This document shows positions 9,043 to 17,131 of a stretch of 64,000 nt of DNA, piece after piece. This DNA comes from Ectobacillus ponti (GTDB lineage Bacteria; Bacillota; Bacilli; Bacillales; Bacillaceae_G), in the NCBI RefSeq assembly GCF_024294785.1, contig NZ_JANCLT010000014.1, forward strand, positions 1 to 64,000, read 5' to 3'. How positions within the stretch are numbered: position 1 is the stretch's first letter; each line of letters starts with the position of its first letter. The notes beneath the pieces were generated by a model, which saw only the letters and a list, made by a program, of their open reading frames with translations, did no database searches and was not told where the DNA came from. The position numbers and the translations under genes are program-made.

Positions 9043-10335
9043 TCAAATTGTCTGTTTATGGACGACAAGGCGCAGCGTTTCGAACAGAAGCAAATTTAGA
9101 AAGAGCCATAGAGCTCCGTATACATATCCGCCCGCGATATCACTTGGAAGAACAGGCATGAACGCGATACGTGCAGCAGCAAGGAGCAATACAAGAATGA
9201 CAGCACAAATTGGCAGGATAGTTTGTATATACGCATTTTTCATGTGGCGGACAAATAGAAACACAAACATTCCATACACCACAATCAACAGAAGGGCACT
9301 CTCATCAGGAAAATGAGAAGACAGCTTGATGCCCGGATGCCAAAAAGAGTGTAAATACGAGAGTGTATGTACGGTGACAGTCCGGTATAAGGGGGCCCCC
9401 AGCAAAGAGACTGCCAGCAGGACAGATTCCAGCCATGGATTTTTCCGCTTTCTCCAAATTGCGAAGGCAGCTGCGGCAATCACAATACCATGCATATACC
9501 CGGACTGTAAAAGAAGCAGTCTCTGCCCTGCGCGAGTCCATGCTGCAGGGACATTTGCCCGGATGATATATGATGCCACCTCATTGAACTCTGTAAACTC
9601 ATTGAATAAATAATCCTGCGCCAGTCCCATTGTCCATAGGATGAGACTGAGCAGCACAAGCGCAAGAATACTTAGAAATAGTTCTACTGCCTGTATGCTC
9701 TGAAATCGGAAGGTCACATATTTCAAAAATTTTATGAAATAGTGCTTAATCTGATTCTTATATAATTTGTAAAGCAGTAATCCAAGGAGAAATACGGCGA
9801 ACGCGGCAATGACCAGAATGAGATATTTGCCGGCTGCTTTGTGAAGCTCGTCCCAGCGGGGGCCTAACGCTTTTCCTAACGTAATAAAGGAGAATCCCCA
9901 TAAGCCTGCCCCGATGTAAGCCGGAACTAAGAATGACCGGTACGGCATTTTGGAAATGCCGGATACATACCCTGTGAAATGGCGAATTCCAGGAATGAAA
10001 TAAGCAAACACGAAAAGCTTTTTGCCCGACCGTTCAATCCAAGCGGCTATTTTATCATATCTCTCCGGCCCCAGATGAATATAGCGCCCATACCTTTTGA
10101 TAATGGTATATCCGCTGACACGTCCCAACCAAAAGGTGATGGTAATGCCTGTTCCGGCAGCGGCAATTGCAGTTAAAACTGATAATGGGTAGCTTGCTTG
10201 CCCTTTGAATGCCAAATAGCCGGCATACCCCATAAAAAATTCACCTGAAATGGGAATGGCAATCAGCTCTAAGACAATGACTGCAAATAAGATCAGATAT
10301 GTATGCTGTTCGAAAATAGAAATCCAATGTGTCAT
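9043..10335 (-). CDS. DedA (VTT) protein fused to a degenerate PAP2-like membrane domain
   Basis: A 430-residue polytopic membrane protein. The N-terminal half (about 1-190) is a DedA/VTT domain, with IPISGEFFMGYAGYLA, a WLGR segment and FAYFIPGIRHFTGYVSG. The C-terminal half (about 205-430) has six hydrophobic helices and aligns by pattern with PAP2 lipid phosphatases. DedA-PAP2 fusions are known envelope proteins linked to lipid flipping and lipid-phosphate hydrolysis. Here the PAP2 catalytic motifs are missing: FPSGHA is replaced by FPDESA, the SRxxxxxHxxxD motif by ARIAFMPVLPSD, and no KxxxxxxRP is visible. The half therefore looks catalytically dead while the frame is intact. The ribosome site is TTGGAGGAAAGACT. 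Confidence 0.85.
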   Translation of the reverse strand: MTHWISIFEQHTYLILFAVIVLELIAIPISGEFFMGYAGYLAFKGQASYPLSVLTAIAAAGTGITITFWLGRVSGYTIIKRYGRYIHLGPERYDKIAAWIERSGKKLFVFAYFIPGIRHFTGYVSGISKMPYRSFLVPAYIGAGLWGFSFITLGKALGPRWDELHKAAGKYLILVIAAFAVFLLGLLLYKLYKNQIKHYFIKFLKYVTFRFQSIQAVELFLSILALVLLSLILWTMGLAQDYLFNEFTEFNEVASYIIRANVPAAWTRAGQRLLLLQSGYMHGIVIAAAAFAIWRKRKNPWLESVLLAVSLLGAPLYRTVTVHTLSYLHSFWHPGIKLSSHFPDESALLLIVVYGMFVFLFVRHMKNAYIQTILPICAVILVLLLAAARIAFMPVLPSDIAGGYVYGALWLFLNLLLFETLRLVVHKQTI

Positions 10336-10560
10336 AGTCTTTCCTCCAAGCCCTCGTTCTGTTCATACTGCTTTCCCCGGACCTGTTACTTTCTTTACAA
10401 CATAGTGTATCACTTCCCCTATAAATATTTTCTTTGTTAATGGATTCTTCATGTTAGGTTTAGGTTTTCTTTAGCCTTGCTTAATACTCTTACAATGTCC
10501 GTTTTCGAACAAGGAATTACAAGTGAAATGAACGTTACCATGAATAAAGGAAGTGAACAT

Positions 10561-11079
10561 ATGAACTATACAATCTTTCAATGGATGAACAGATGGGCAG
10601 GACACAGCCCATTCTTGGATTACACAATGATTATGATAACAAAGACGGTGCCTTACGTTGCCATTCTTCTGATGCTGTTCCTTTGGTTTCATGGAAAAGG
10701 TGAAAAGGCCGTGGACAAGCAATATACAGCTCTCTATGCGGTGTTTTCAATACCGTATTAACCGTGCCCGTTTGTGGCGCATTATGTGGCGTTAACTGAA
10801 AGTTAATCCCTTTTTTGGTGGAACATAGCCATAAGGTTTTGGCGGAGCAAAACTCAACATTCTCATCAGCGCGAAGAGGGGCAGAGTGTCCACGCTGACA
10901 GGAATCCAGCATTCGTCTCATCTGCAACAGTACTTACTCTAGTGCTGCTTGCTGTTTCACATCGTGCCGGCACAGTGATGCCGCGATTAGAGATAGCAGT
11001 CATTGGCGGAATGGTTATACAAAGAAACATTCGTAAGAAAGTGGGAGCCGCTGATTATTATGCTTCACAAACATTGTAA
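10561..11079 (+). pseudogene. Decayed PAP2/BcrC-type undecaprenyl-diphosphatase gene
   Basis: An ATG preceded by AAAGGAAGTGAACAT opens a 66-codon frame starting MNYTIFQWMN, typical of BcrC-like PAP2 proteins, and stops at 10759-10761. In a shifted frame the DNA then encodes PCPFVAHYVALTES, close to the expected RPRPFVAHH motif. Later, in another frame, SHRAGTVMPRLEIAVIGG resembles a ruined third PAP2 motif and ends at a TAA at 11077-11079. At least two frameshifts and several substitutions separate the pieces. The gene product would have recycled undecaprenyl pyrophosphate. It sits head-to-head with the degenerate DedA-PAP2 fusion. Confidence 0.7.
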
Positions 11080-11104
11080 TTCCTGAAGCATGCGAAGGAA
11101 GCCC

Positions 11105-11126
11105 CATGGAAGCTCCCATGTTTTTT
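11105..11126 (+). terminator. Weak intrinsic terminator after the PAP2 pseudogene
   Basis: CATGG-AAGCTC-CCATG followed by six T residues. The short stem but good T-run suggests the original terminator of the decayed gene. Confidence 0.4.
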
Positions 11127-11299
11127 ACGCCTAAATGTATGATGCTCAACAGCACCTTGTAATAGGTATAACTGCTTCTTGTCCCGGTATAGGAACCTAA
11201 AATTTCCAGGGAATGTGAAAAAAGCATCGACAAGTTTGGGAAACTATAGTAGAATGAGAACGAAATTTAGAATATTGTGACGAACATAGGTCATGATGA

Positions 11300-11475
11300 A
11301 TGCTTCATCATGTGAAAAGGGAAGGTTGGTGAAAGTCCAACGCGGTCCCGCCACTGTAAATGAGGAGAAAATCTGCAGCATGCCACCTGCCAGGGAAGGC
11401 GCAGATTTTTGTGGATTCATAAGCCAGGAGACCTGCCTATGCTTGAACGCCAATATCCTACGCGGTATAGGAGGT
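11300..11475 (+). promoter_or_regulatory. Cobalamin (B12) riboswitch aptamer
   Basis: The conserved cores are present in order: GGTTGGTGAAAGTCCAAC, then GCGGTCCCGCCACTGTAAATG, a variable arm closing on AAATCTGC/GCAGATTT, and the B12 box AAGCCAGGAGACCTGCC at 11421-11437. The TCCTA/TAGGA hairpin at about 11456-11473 would be the kissing-loop stem. It is followed by an intrinsic terminator, so binding of adenosyl- or another cobalamin should switch off the downstream operon. Confidence 0.95.
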
Positions 11476-11521
11476 GTTGTGCACAAAAATGCTTGCGGTA
11501 TTTGGCCGCCGACATTTCGCA

Positions 11522-11543
11522 CGCCCTCAAAGGGTGTTTTTTT
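11522..11543 (+). terminator. Riboswitch expression-platform terminator
   Basis: CGCCCT-CAA-AGGGTG (one G-U pair) followed by seven T residues, 85 bases after the B12 box and before the first gene's ribosome site. This is the expected transcription-termination switch for the cobalamin riboswitch. Confidence 0.8.
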
Positions 11544-11576
11544 ATGCGAATTTTCAGATGAGGGGGAGCAGGAGAA

Positions 11577-13196
11577 ATGAAAAAGTGGACGAAATGGGCG
11601 GCAGCCTTCGTGCTGGCACTGGCTGTGCTGGTGCTGCCATTTGGACAAGGGAGAAGTGTGGCATTTGCTCAGACGCCAACAGCAACACTTGTGGTAATTG
11701 GGGATGCAAGCCATAAAGTGATGGTGTGTCCGAAGCAAGTGGAGTTGAAAGCTGATACAAAGGCTCTTGATGTGCTAAAAGAGGCCGTTGGAGCGGAAAA
11801 TGTTACTGTAGAGGGCTATTTAACTGCAATTAAGGATTTAAAGCAAGGCGATGGCGGACCAAACAGCTATTGGGGCTTTCGAATTAACGATGTTGATGCA
11901 TCGGAAGGATCTGACACTTATACAGTGAAGGCTGGGGATGTTATTGAATTCCGTTATGTGTTGGATTGGGCGAACACGGATGAAAGACCTGTGAATGAGG
12001 TGTTAACAGCGCTTGGCAGTTGCGGCACAGGTGTGGTACTGCCCAATCCGGGACAGACTCCGCCGGATACACCGAAGGAAACAGTGCCTCAGGCGGATGC
12101 GGCAAAGATGAAAAACAGTGCTGCTGCTTATGTGCTGCAGCAAGGGGTGAAGTCAGACTGGCAGCTGATTGGCCTGGCGCGGGCCGGAGTGGAACTGCCA
12201 AAGGATTTGAAAGAAAAGTATCTTATGATTTTAGAAGAGCGTGTGAACGATACATCCAAGCGTTTACAGGGCACGGATTTGGCACGCACCATCTTGGCGG
12301 TGACAGCTGCCGGCGGGTATGCTGAGCAGTTTGCGGGCAAAAACCTCGTGGAAAAGATGTACAATGACACTGCCACTGAAAACATGAATGCTGCCACGGG
12401 TTATACATATGCGCTGCTGGCATTGACAAGCCGTGACTATGAAATTCCAAGCAGTGCGAAATGGACGCGTGAAAAGCTGGTGCAGCACCTCTTGCAGCTG
12501 CAGCATCAGGATGGCGGATGGGCATATTCCAGCGAACTGACAGCTCCAAGTGATGCGGATGTGACCGGCATGGTACTGACATCACTGGCTGTACAGAAGG
12601 ACCAGCCGCAGGTTCCGGCAGCCCTGGAAAAAGCACGGAAGTTCCTGCAAAGCAGCCAGCTTGACAACGGCGGCTATGGGTATGATGGTGCGGCAAACAC
12701 CAATACCACTGCACAAGCTATTATGGGACTATTGGCGCTTGGCATTGACCCTGCGGGTGCAGAATTCACCAAGAATGGCCATAATCCGCTGCAAAGCCTT
12801 GCATCCTTCCAACTCGACAACGGCGGCTTTAAGTATGTGGAGAAGTATACAGCAGCTGACGGCATGGCGACAGAACAGGCACTTTACACGTTGGCACAAT
12901 ACGCCTATTTTAAGGAAGGAAAGGGTTCCATTTTCCGCTGGACTTTGACTGCCGCGCCAAAACCGGCTCCGGCTCCAGTCCAGGTGCCAACACCGGCGCA
13001 GCCAAGCACGGTTCCGCCAGTATCAAATACAACAGCGCCAGCCCAAACGGCTTCCGGGCAAACTGGCACGTCCGCCGCGTCCGGACAAACACTGCCCGAT
13101 ACAGCTATGTTTGGAGCAAGTGAGACAGCAGCGGCAGCAGGAGGGTTGGTTCTCATTCTTGCAGGCGCCACGCTTTGGAGAAGAAAGGCAGCATAA
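11577..13196 (+). CDS. Cell-wall-anchored transcobalamin-like protein (DUF4430 plus alpha/alpha-barrel), putative B12 capture protein
   Basis: A 539-residue secreted protein. A signal peptide ends near VAFA at residue 31. A DUF4430 (transcobalamin-like C-terminal) domain spans about 35-150, with SYWGFRIN and DVIEFRYVLDW, bracketed by Cys51 and Cys149, which could form a disulphide. A helical terpenoid-cyclase-like alpha/alpha barrel spans about 178-450 with QW-type repeats QHQDGGW, QLDNGGYGY and QLDNGGFKY. A Pro/Ala/Thr linker leads to LPDTA (506-510), a hydrophobic stretch and RRKAA, a sorting signal. Mammalian intrinsic factor and transcobalamin join the same two folds in reverse order. Being the first gene after a B12 riboswitch and upstream of an ECF transporter, it probably binds cobalamin at the surface. 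B12 binding is inferred. The ribosome site is GGGGGAGCAGGAGAA. Confidence 0.88.
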   Translation: MKKWTKWAAAFVLALAVLVLPFGQGRSVAFAQTPTATLVVIGDASHKVMVCPKQVELKADTKALDVLKEAVGAENVTVEGYLTAIKDLKQGDGGPNSYWGFRINDVDASEGSDTYTVKAGDVIEFRYVLDWANTDERPVNEVLTALGSCGTGVVLPNPGQTPPDTPKETVPQADAAKMKNSAAAYVLQQGVKSDWQLIGLARAGVELPKDLKEKYLMILEERVNDTSKRLQGTDLARTILAVTAAGGYAEQFAGKNLVEKMYNDTATENMNAATGYTYALLALTSRDYEIPSSAKWTREKLVQHLLQLQHQDGGWAYSSELTAPSDADVTGMVLTSLAVQKDQPQVPAALEKARKFLQSSQLDNGGYGYDGAANTNTTAQAIMGLLALGIDPAGAEFTKNGHNPLQSLASFQLDNGGFKYVEKYTAADGMATEQALYTLAQYAYFKEGKGSIFRWTLTAAPKPAPAPVQVPTPAQPSTVPPVSNTTAPAQTASGQTGTSAASGQTLPDTAMFGASETAAAAGGLVLILAGATLWRRKAA

Positions 13197-13209
13197 GGGA
13201 ATGTCAGGA

Positions 13210-13233
13210 ATGAGGAGCAGGCTTGCTCCTCAT
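13210..13233 (+). terminator. Intergenic hairpin between the surface protein and lipoprotein genes
   Basis: ATGAGGAGCA pairs with TGCTCCTCAT around a 4-base loop, 14 bases after the stop codon. No T-run follows (CTTCTGTAAAAGG), so it more likely stabilises the upstream mRNA or partly attenuates than fully terminates. Confidence 0.5.
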
Positions 13234-13258
13234 CTTCTGTAAAAGGAGGAGTGAAAGT

Positions 13259-13945
13259 ATGAAGCAGTTTAAATGGATGCTGGCGGCTGGAGCCCTGTCG
13301 CTTTCGTTGGCAGGCTGCGGTTCGCCTGCTTCGGTTGAAAAGAAAAAGGAGACAAAGACAGAAGCCGCTGAATCTGGCCAGAAGGAGCAGCCTGCACCAG
13401 CGGCTTCAGAACAGCAGGCCACAGCCGGTCCGGCTCCGGCGGCTGGCACGGAAACGGCTGCCACACCGGCGCCTGCAAAACAGCCGGCAGCTTCTGCTTC
13501 GTCACCGGGAAGCACAGCCGCACCGGCTCCAACGCCGAAACCGGCTCCAACACCGGCTCCAACACCGGCTCCAACACCGGCTCCAACACCGGCTCCAACA
13601 CCGCCACCGGCTCCGAAGAAGATGGAAACAGTTACGCTTTCTATTCGCGGTGACCAAGGTACGATTTTAAAGGCGACGGAGAGCGCTTGGAAAAATGGCG
13701 ATACAGTCCTGGATGTATTAACCCGCATGACCCGGGAGAAAGGCATACAGATGGAAGTGGGAGCCGGGGGGTATGTAAAGGGCATCGATAATTTGTATGA
13801 GTTTGACCGTGGGCCAAAAAGCGGCTGGGTATACCGGGTAAATGGCGTGTCCGCCAAGGTTGGGGCTGCCTCCTATAAGCTGAAGAGCGGGGATCAGGTG
13901 GAATGGCTCTATACCCTGGATTTGGGAAAGGATGTGGGGGGCTGA
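13259..13945 (+). CDS. Lipoprotein with DUF4430 (transcobalamin-like) domain
   Basis: A 228-residue lipoprotein. The lipobox LAGC places the lipidated cysteine at residue 20. A long Pro/Ala/Thr linker (about 25-118) includes a perfect repeat of Thr-Pro-Ala-Pro. The C-terminal DUF4430 domain (about 120-228) contains GPKSGWVYRVNG and SGDQVEWLYTLDLG. The ATG at 13259 follows AAAAGGAGGAGTGAAAGT. It overlaps the ecfT start by one base. The inferred role is to pass cobalamin from the wall-anchored protein to the membrane transporter, like a substrate-binding lipoprotein; ECF systems normally have none, which makes this unusual. Confidence 0.85.
   Translation: MKQFKWMLAAGALSLSLAGCGSPASVEKKKETKTEAAESGQKEQPAPAASEQQATAGPAPAAGTETAATPAPAKQPAASASSPGSTAAPAPTPKPAPTPAPTPAPTPAPTPAPTPPPAPKKMETVTLSIRGDQGTILKATESAWKNGDTVLDVLTRMTREKGIQMEVGAGGYVKGIDNLYEFDRGPKSGWVYRVNGVSAKVGAASYKLKSGDQVEWLYTLDLGKDVGG
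13540..13599 (+). repeat. Five tandem 12-bp repeats coding for a Pro/Ala/Thr linker
   Basis: ACCGGCTCCAAC occurs five times in a row inside the lipoprotein gene and encodes the stalk. The identical copies could vary in number by slippage in steps of four residues without breaking the frame. Confidence 0.85.
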
Positions 13946-14823
13946 TGAAAACAGCATTTTCCTTTGTTCACCCTGCAGTCAGTTTCTTCTATTATATTGG
14001 TGCGGCAGTGTTGGCTATGACGCTGCTGCATCCTGTTTTTCTGGGGCTCGGCACCTTGCTGCTCCTGCTTCTGAACCGGCTGCAGGGAAATGCCGGTGTG
14101 TCCGGCCGGATGCTGCGTGCTTCTTTCATGGTGGCCTTGTTTATCGTCATCATCAATCCGTTATTCACGCATCGCGGCCGCACCATTGTCTGGTATTTGT
14201 TCCAAAATCCCGTTACAATGGAAGCCATCATATACGGTCTGACGATGGCATGCTCCTTCCTGCTGCTTGCAGCTGTTTTTATTTCGTACCAGCAAACCAT
14301 TTCGAGCCATCAATTTCTATATTTATTTGCCCGCTTTTCACCAAAGGCGGCATTGCTGACGATGATTGCCATCCGTTTCGTTCCGTTGCTGCTGCAGCGG
14401 CTGTCGCACATTGCCCTTGTACAGCAAACGAAGGGTGTGCAAATGGAGCATGGCTCTGTGCGGCTGCGAATCCGGCATGGCATGCAAATCTTGTCTGTCT
14501 TGCTCGTATGCTCCTTAGAGGAGGCACTGCAGACAGCTGATTCCATGCAGGCAAGGGGGTTTGGGGCGGTGAAGCGAAGCACATATGTAGCCTATCGGAT
14601 GACAGGACGTGACTGGCTGATTCTTAGCTGCTTGCTTGTATTGTTTGCTGCTTGCGCAGCAGGAGCGGCCGGCGGTCTTGGCATATTGGCGATTTATCCA
14701 AAGCTGCAGTCTGTTTGGCCTCGCCCGGCGGAATGGCCTGTTGTGGCCGCATTCATGCTGTATATGAGTATACCGATATTAATCGAAGGAAGGGAGTGGG
14801 TGTGGTGGCGCATGCAGAAGTAA
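13945..14823 (+). CDS. ECF transporter transmembrane T component
   Basis: A 292-residue membrane protein with about five hydrophobic helices and the EcfT coupling motif ARG within SMQARGFGAV (about residues 200-209), which contacts the ATPases. The ATG overlaps the lipoprotein stop (TGATG), so translation is probably coupled. The gene sits between the lipoprotein and the fused ATPase gene under the B12 riboswitch, so it is the scaffold of a probable cobalamin transporter (CbrV-like). The family is clear; the substrate comes from context. Confidence 0.88.
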   Translation: MKTAFSFVHPAVSFFYYIGAAVLAMTLLHPVFLGLGTLLLLLLNRLQGNAGVSGRMLRASFMVALFIVIINPLFTHRGRTIVWYLFQNPVTMEAIIYGLTMACSFLLLAAVFISYQQTISSHQFLYLFARFSPKAALLTMIAIRFVPLLLQRLSHIALVQQTKGVQMEHGSVRLRIRHGMQILSVLLVCSLEEALQTADSMQARGFGAVKRSTYVAYRMTGRDWLILSCLLVLFAACAAGAAGGLGILAIYPKLQSVWPRPAEWPVVAAFMLYMSIPILIEGREWVWWRMQK

Positions 14824-16448
14824 AACAGCTGAGCTTTTCCTATCCGAACGAGTGGCAGAGCGCCTTGCAGGATTTGTCGCTGCAAATTGCGCATGGGGAA
14901 TTTGTTGTGCTGGCAGGACGTTCCGGCTGCGGAAAGACGACATTGCTGAAGCATCTGAAGAAGGAACTGCAGCCAGTCGGCCAAAGAAGCGGCGAACTTC
15001 TATACGAGGGAAAACCGCTTGCGGATTTGCCGGAGCTCATGTCAGCACAAGAAATTGGCATGGTGTTTCAAAATCCGGAAAACCAATTGGTGATGGATAC
15101 CGTGCTGCAGGAGCTGGCTTTCTCCCTTGAGAATGTCGGCTGTGAGCCGGTTGTGATGCAAAAGCGAATTGCGGAGATGGTCAGCTTCCTTGGGTTTCAG
15201 GATTTGCTGCACCGGCCGATCCATCAGCTGTCCGGCGGCCAGAAGCAGCTTGTGAACCTGGCAGCCGTTTTGGTGCTGCAGCCGAAGCTGCTGCTGCTGG
15301 ATGAGCCGACGGCGCAGCTGGACCCGGTGGCGGCAAAGGAATTCTTAACGCTGCTGAAGCGGATTCATGAAGAGCTGGGCATGACCATTGTGCTCAGTGA
15401 GCACCGGCTGGACGATGTTTTGCCGTTGGCGGACCGACTTGTTTTTTTGGAGCAGGGGCAGATTGTTTATGAGGGGGCGCCGCAGGCTGTTGTACAGCAG
15501 CTTTGGCAGCAGCCGCAGCACCGTTTTTATATTCCGCAAATTCCGCGCTTATTCTTGGAGTGGGGATACACAGATATTCCGTTCACTGTACGGGAAGGGC
15601 AGCGGAGCTTGCCGCCTCTTCCCCCAGGCAAACCGGCTGCCCCGGTAGCGGCAGAAGGCCGGGAGCTGCTGCGGGCAAGTGACATTCTGTTTCAATATGA
15701 GAAAAATGGCACCCCGATTCTGCAGCACCTTTCCTTGGCTGTGCGGGAACAGGAGTGTGTGGCGCTCGTCGGAAAAAACGGCACCGGAAAATCGACGCTG
15801 CTCACGGTGTTGGCGGGTCTGCAAAAGCAGCGCCGGGGCAAGGTTGTGTTTGGCGGCCGCCCGCTGGGTAAAATACCGGTACAGGAACGCTACAGCCGCC
15901 TTGCCTATGTATCACAGCACCCATACTATCATTTTACGCACGATACCGTTTGGGCGGAGCTGACGAGCAGGGCTCAGGAGCTTGATTACGAGGACCCTGG
16001 GAAGGCGGCTGAGGACATGCTGAAGCGGTTTGGCATTGATGGCATCCGCCGCCGCCACCCGCACGATTGCAGCGGCGGCGAGCAGCAGCTTGTGGCGATT
16101 TGCACGGCGCTTTTGTCCAAGCCGCAGCTGCTCGTGCTTGATGAGCCAACGAAGGGGCTGGATCCGGAGAAGAAGGAGGAGTTCGGCCGGCTGCTGCAGG
16201 GGCTGCAGCGGGAAGGGGCCACTATCATCATGGCAACGCATGATATTGAGTTTGCCGCACGTTTTGCGACCCGGTGTGTGATGTTGTTTGATGGGCAGAC
16301 AGTGATGGCGGATACACCGCAGCGCTTCTTCAGCGAAAACTTTTTTTATACGACAGCAATCAATCGACTTGTCCGCCGCCGGCAGCCGTACAGCATTACG
16401 TGGGAGGATGTGACGCAGGAATGTCCAAATATTATCGTTCCATCCTGA
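14802..16448 (+). CDS. ECF transporter ATPase, fused A-A' (two ABC domains)
   Basis: The 548 residues hold two complete ABC ATPase domains in one chain. The first (about 5-225) has Walker A GRSGCGKTT, signature LSGGQKQ and Walker B LLLLDEPTA. The second (about 285-530) has GKNGTGKST, signature CSGGEQQ and LLVLDEPTK. The GTG at 14802 follows AAGGAAGGGAGTGG and lies inside the 3-prime end of the T gene, a 22-base overlap. Fused ATPases are usual for dedicated (group I) ECF systems such as YkoD or CbrU. It powers the transporter on the cytoplasmic side. Confidence 0.9.
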   Translation: MVAHAEVKQLSFSYPNEWQSALQDLSLQIAHGEFVVLAGRSGCGKTTLLKHLKKELQPVGQRSGELLYEGKPLADLPELMSAQEIGMVFQNPENQLVMDTVLQELAFSLENVGCEPVVMQKRIAEMVSFLGFQDLLHRPIHQLSGGQKQLVNLAAVLVLQPKLLLLDEPTAQLDPVAAKEFLTLLKRIHEELGMTIVLSEHRLDDVLPLADRLVFLEQGQIVYEGAPQAVVQQLWQQPQHRFYIPQIPRLFLEWGYTDIPFTVREGQRSLPPLPPGKPAAPVAAEGRELLRASDILFQYEKNGTPILQHLSLAVREQECVALVGKNGTGKSTLLTVLAGLQKQRRGKVVFGGRPLGKIPVQERYSRLAYVSQHPYYHFTHDTVWAELTSRAQELDYEDPGKAAEDMLKRFGIDGIRRRHPHDCSGGEQQLVAICTALLSKPQLLVLDEPTKGLDPEKKEEFGRLLQGLQREGATIIMATHDIEFAARFATRCVMLFDGQTVMADTPQRFFSENFFYTTAINRLVRRRQPYSITWEDVTQECPNIIVPS

Positions 16449-17131
16449 TTGCGCTGCCGGTTCTCTTGCTTGGCATGCTCATCTGTTCCGCGGTTGTGAC
16501 AGACCGGTATTTCCTTTGGATGAGCTTCTTGTTTCTGGCTGTGGCGATGCTGCCCTTTTATGTCCGCTTTGAGCGCAAGGCGTTTTCTTCACGGGAAATC
16601 GTGCTGATTGCCGTGCTGGCTGCGATTGCAGCGGTGAGCCGCGTGCCGTTTGCAGTGCTTCCGAGCATTCAGCCGACCTCCTTTGTCATTATCATATCCG
16701 GTATTGTGCTGGGCGGAGAGTCCGGCTTCCTCATCGGGGCAACGGCCGCGCTTGTATCCAATCTATTTCTGGGGCAAGGTCCGTGGACACCGTGGCAAAT
16801 GTTTTCTTGGGGGATGATGGGGCTGACATCCGGTCTGCTTGGGAATACGTGGCTGCTGCGCCGTACAGCCGGGCGGGTGCTGTTCGGGTTCCTCTGGGGC
16901 TTCCTCTACGGCTGGATTATGAATGGCTGGGTGCTGCTCGGCTTTTTGGAAGGGCTGACATGGCCATCTATTGTCAGCACCTATGCCATGAGCTTTTATT
17001 TTGACCTGGCGCACGCTTGCTCCAATGCGGTGTTTCTTGCTTTGTTTTCGGCGAACTGGATGAAAATTATGACGCGCTTTCAGCAGAAATATGGTCTGTT
17101 GCAGGTGCAGGAGAGGAGAAAAATTTCATGA
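16421..17131 (+). CDS. ECF transporter S component, probable cobalamin-specific (CbrT-like)
   Basis: A 236-residue integral membrane protein with about six helices. It shows AAIAAVSRVPFAVLPSIQPTS near the third helix and the phrase GQGPWTPWQMFSWG, both typical of the CbrT-type substrate-binding subunits of ECF transporters. The ATG at 16421 overlaps the ATPase gene by 28 bases. The riboswitch and transcobalamin-like neighbours support vitamin B12 or a corrinoid as substrate. Assignment to CbrT from memory of the motif is likely but not proven. Confidence 0.82.
   Translation: MSKYYRSILIALPVLLLGMLICSAVVTDRYFLWMSFLFLAVAMLPFYVRFERKAFSSREIVLIAVLAAIAAVSRVPFAVLPSIQPTSFVIIISGIVLGGESGFLIGATAALVSNLFLGQGPWTPWQMFSWGMMGLTSGLLGNTWLLRRTAGRVLFGFLWGFLYGWIMNGWVLLGFLEGLTWPSIVSTYAMSFYFDLAHACSNAVFLALFSANWMKIMTRFQQKYGLLQVQERRKIS

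Noticed and set aside
13540..13599. Possible CRISPR or minisatellite
   Set aside because: The repeats are 12 bp, contiguous, in frame and code for a Pro/Ala/Thr stalk of a lipoprotein.
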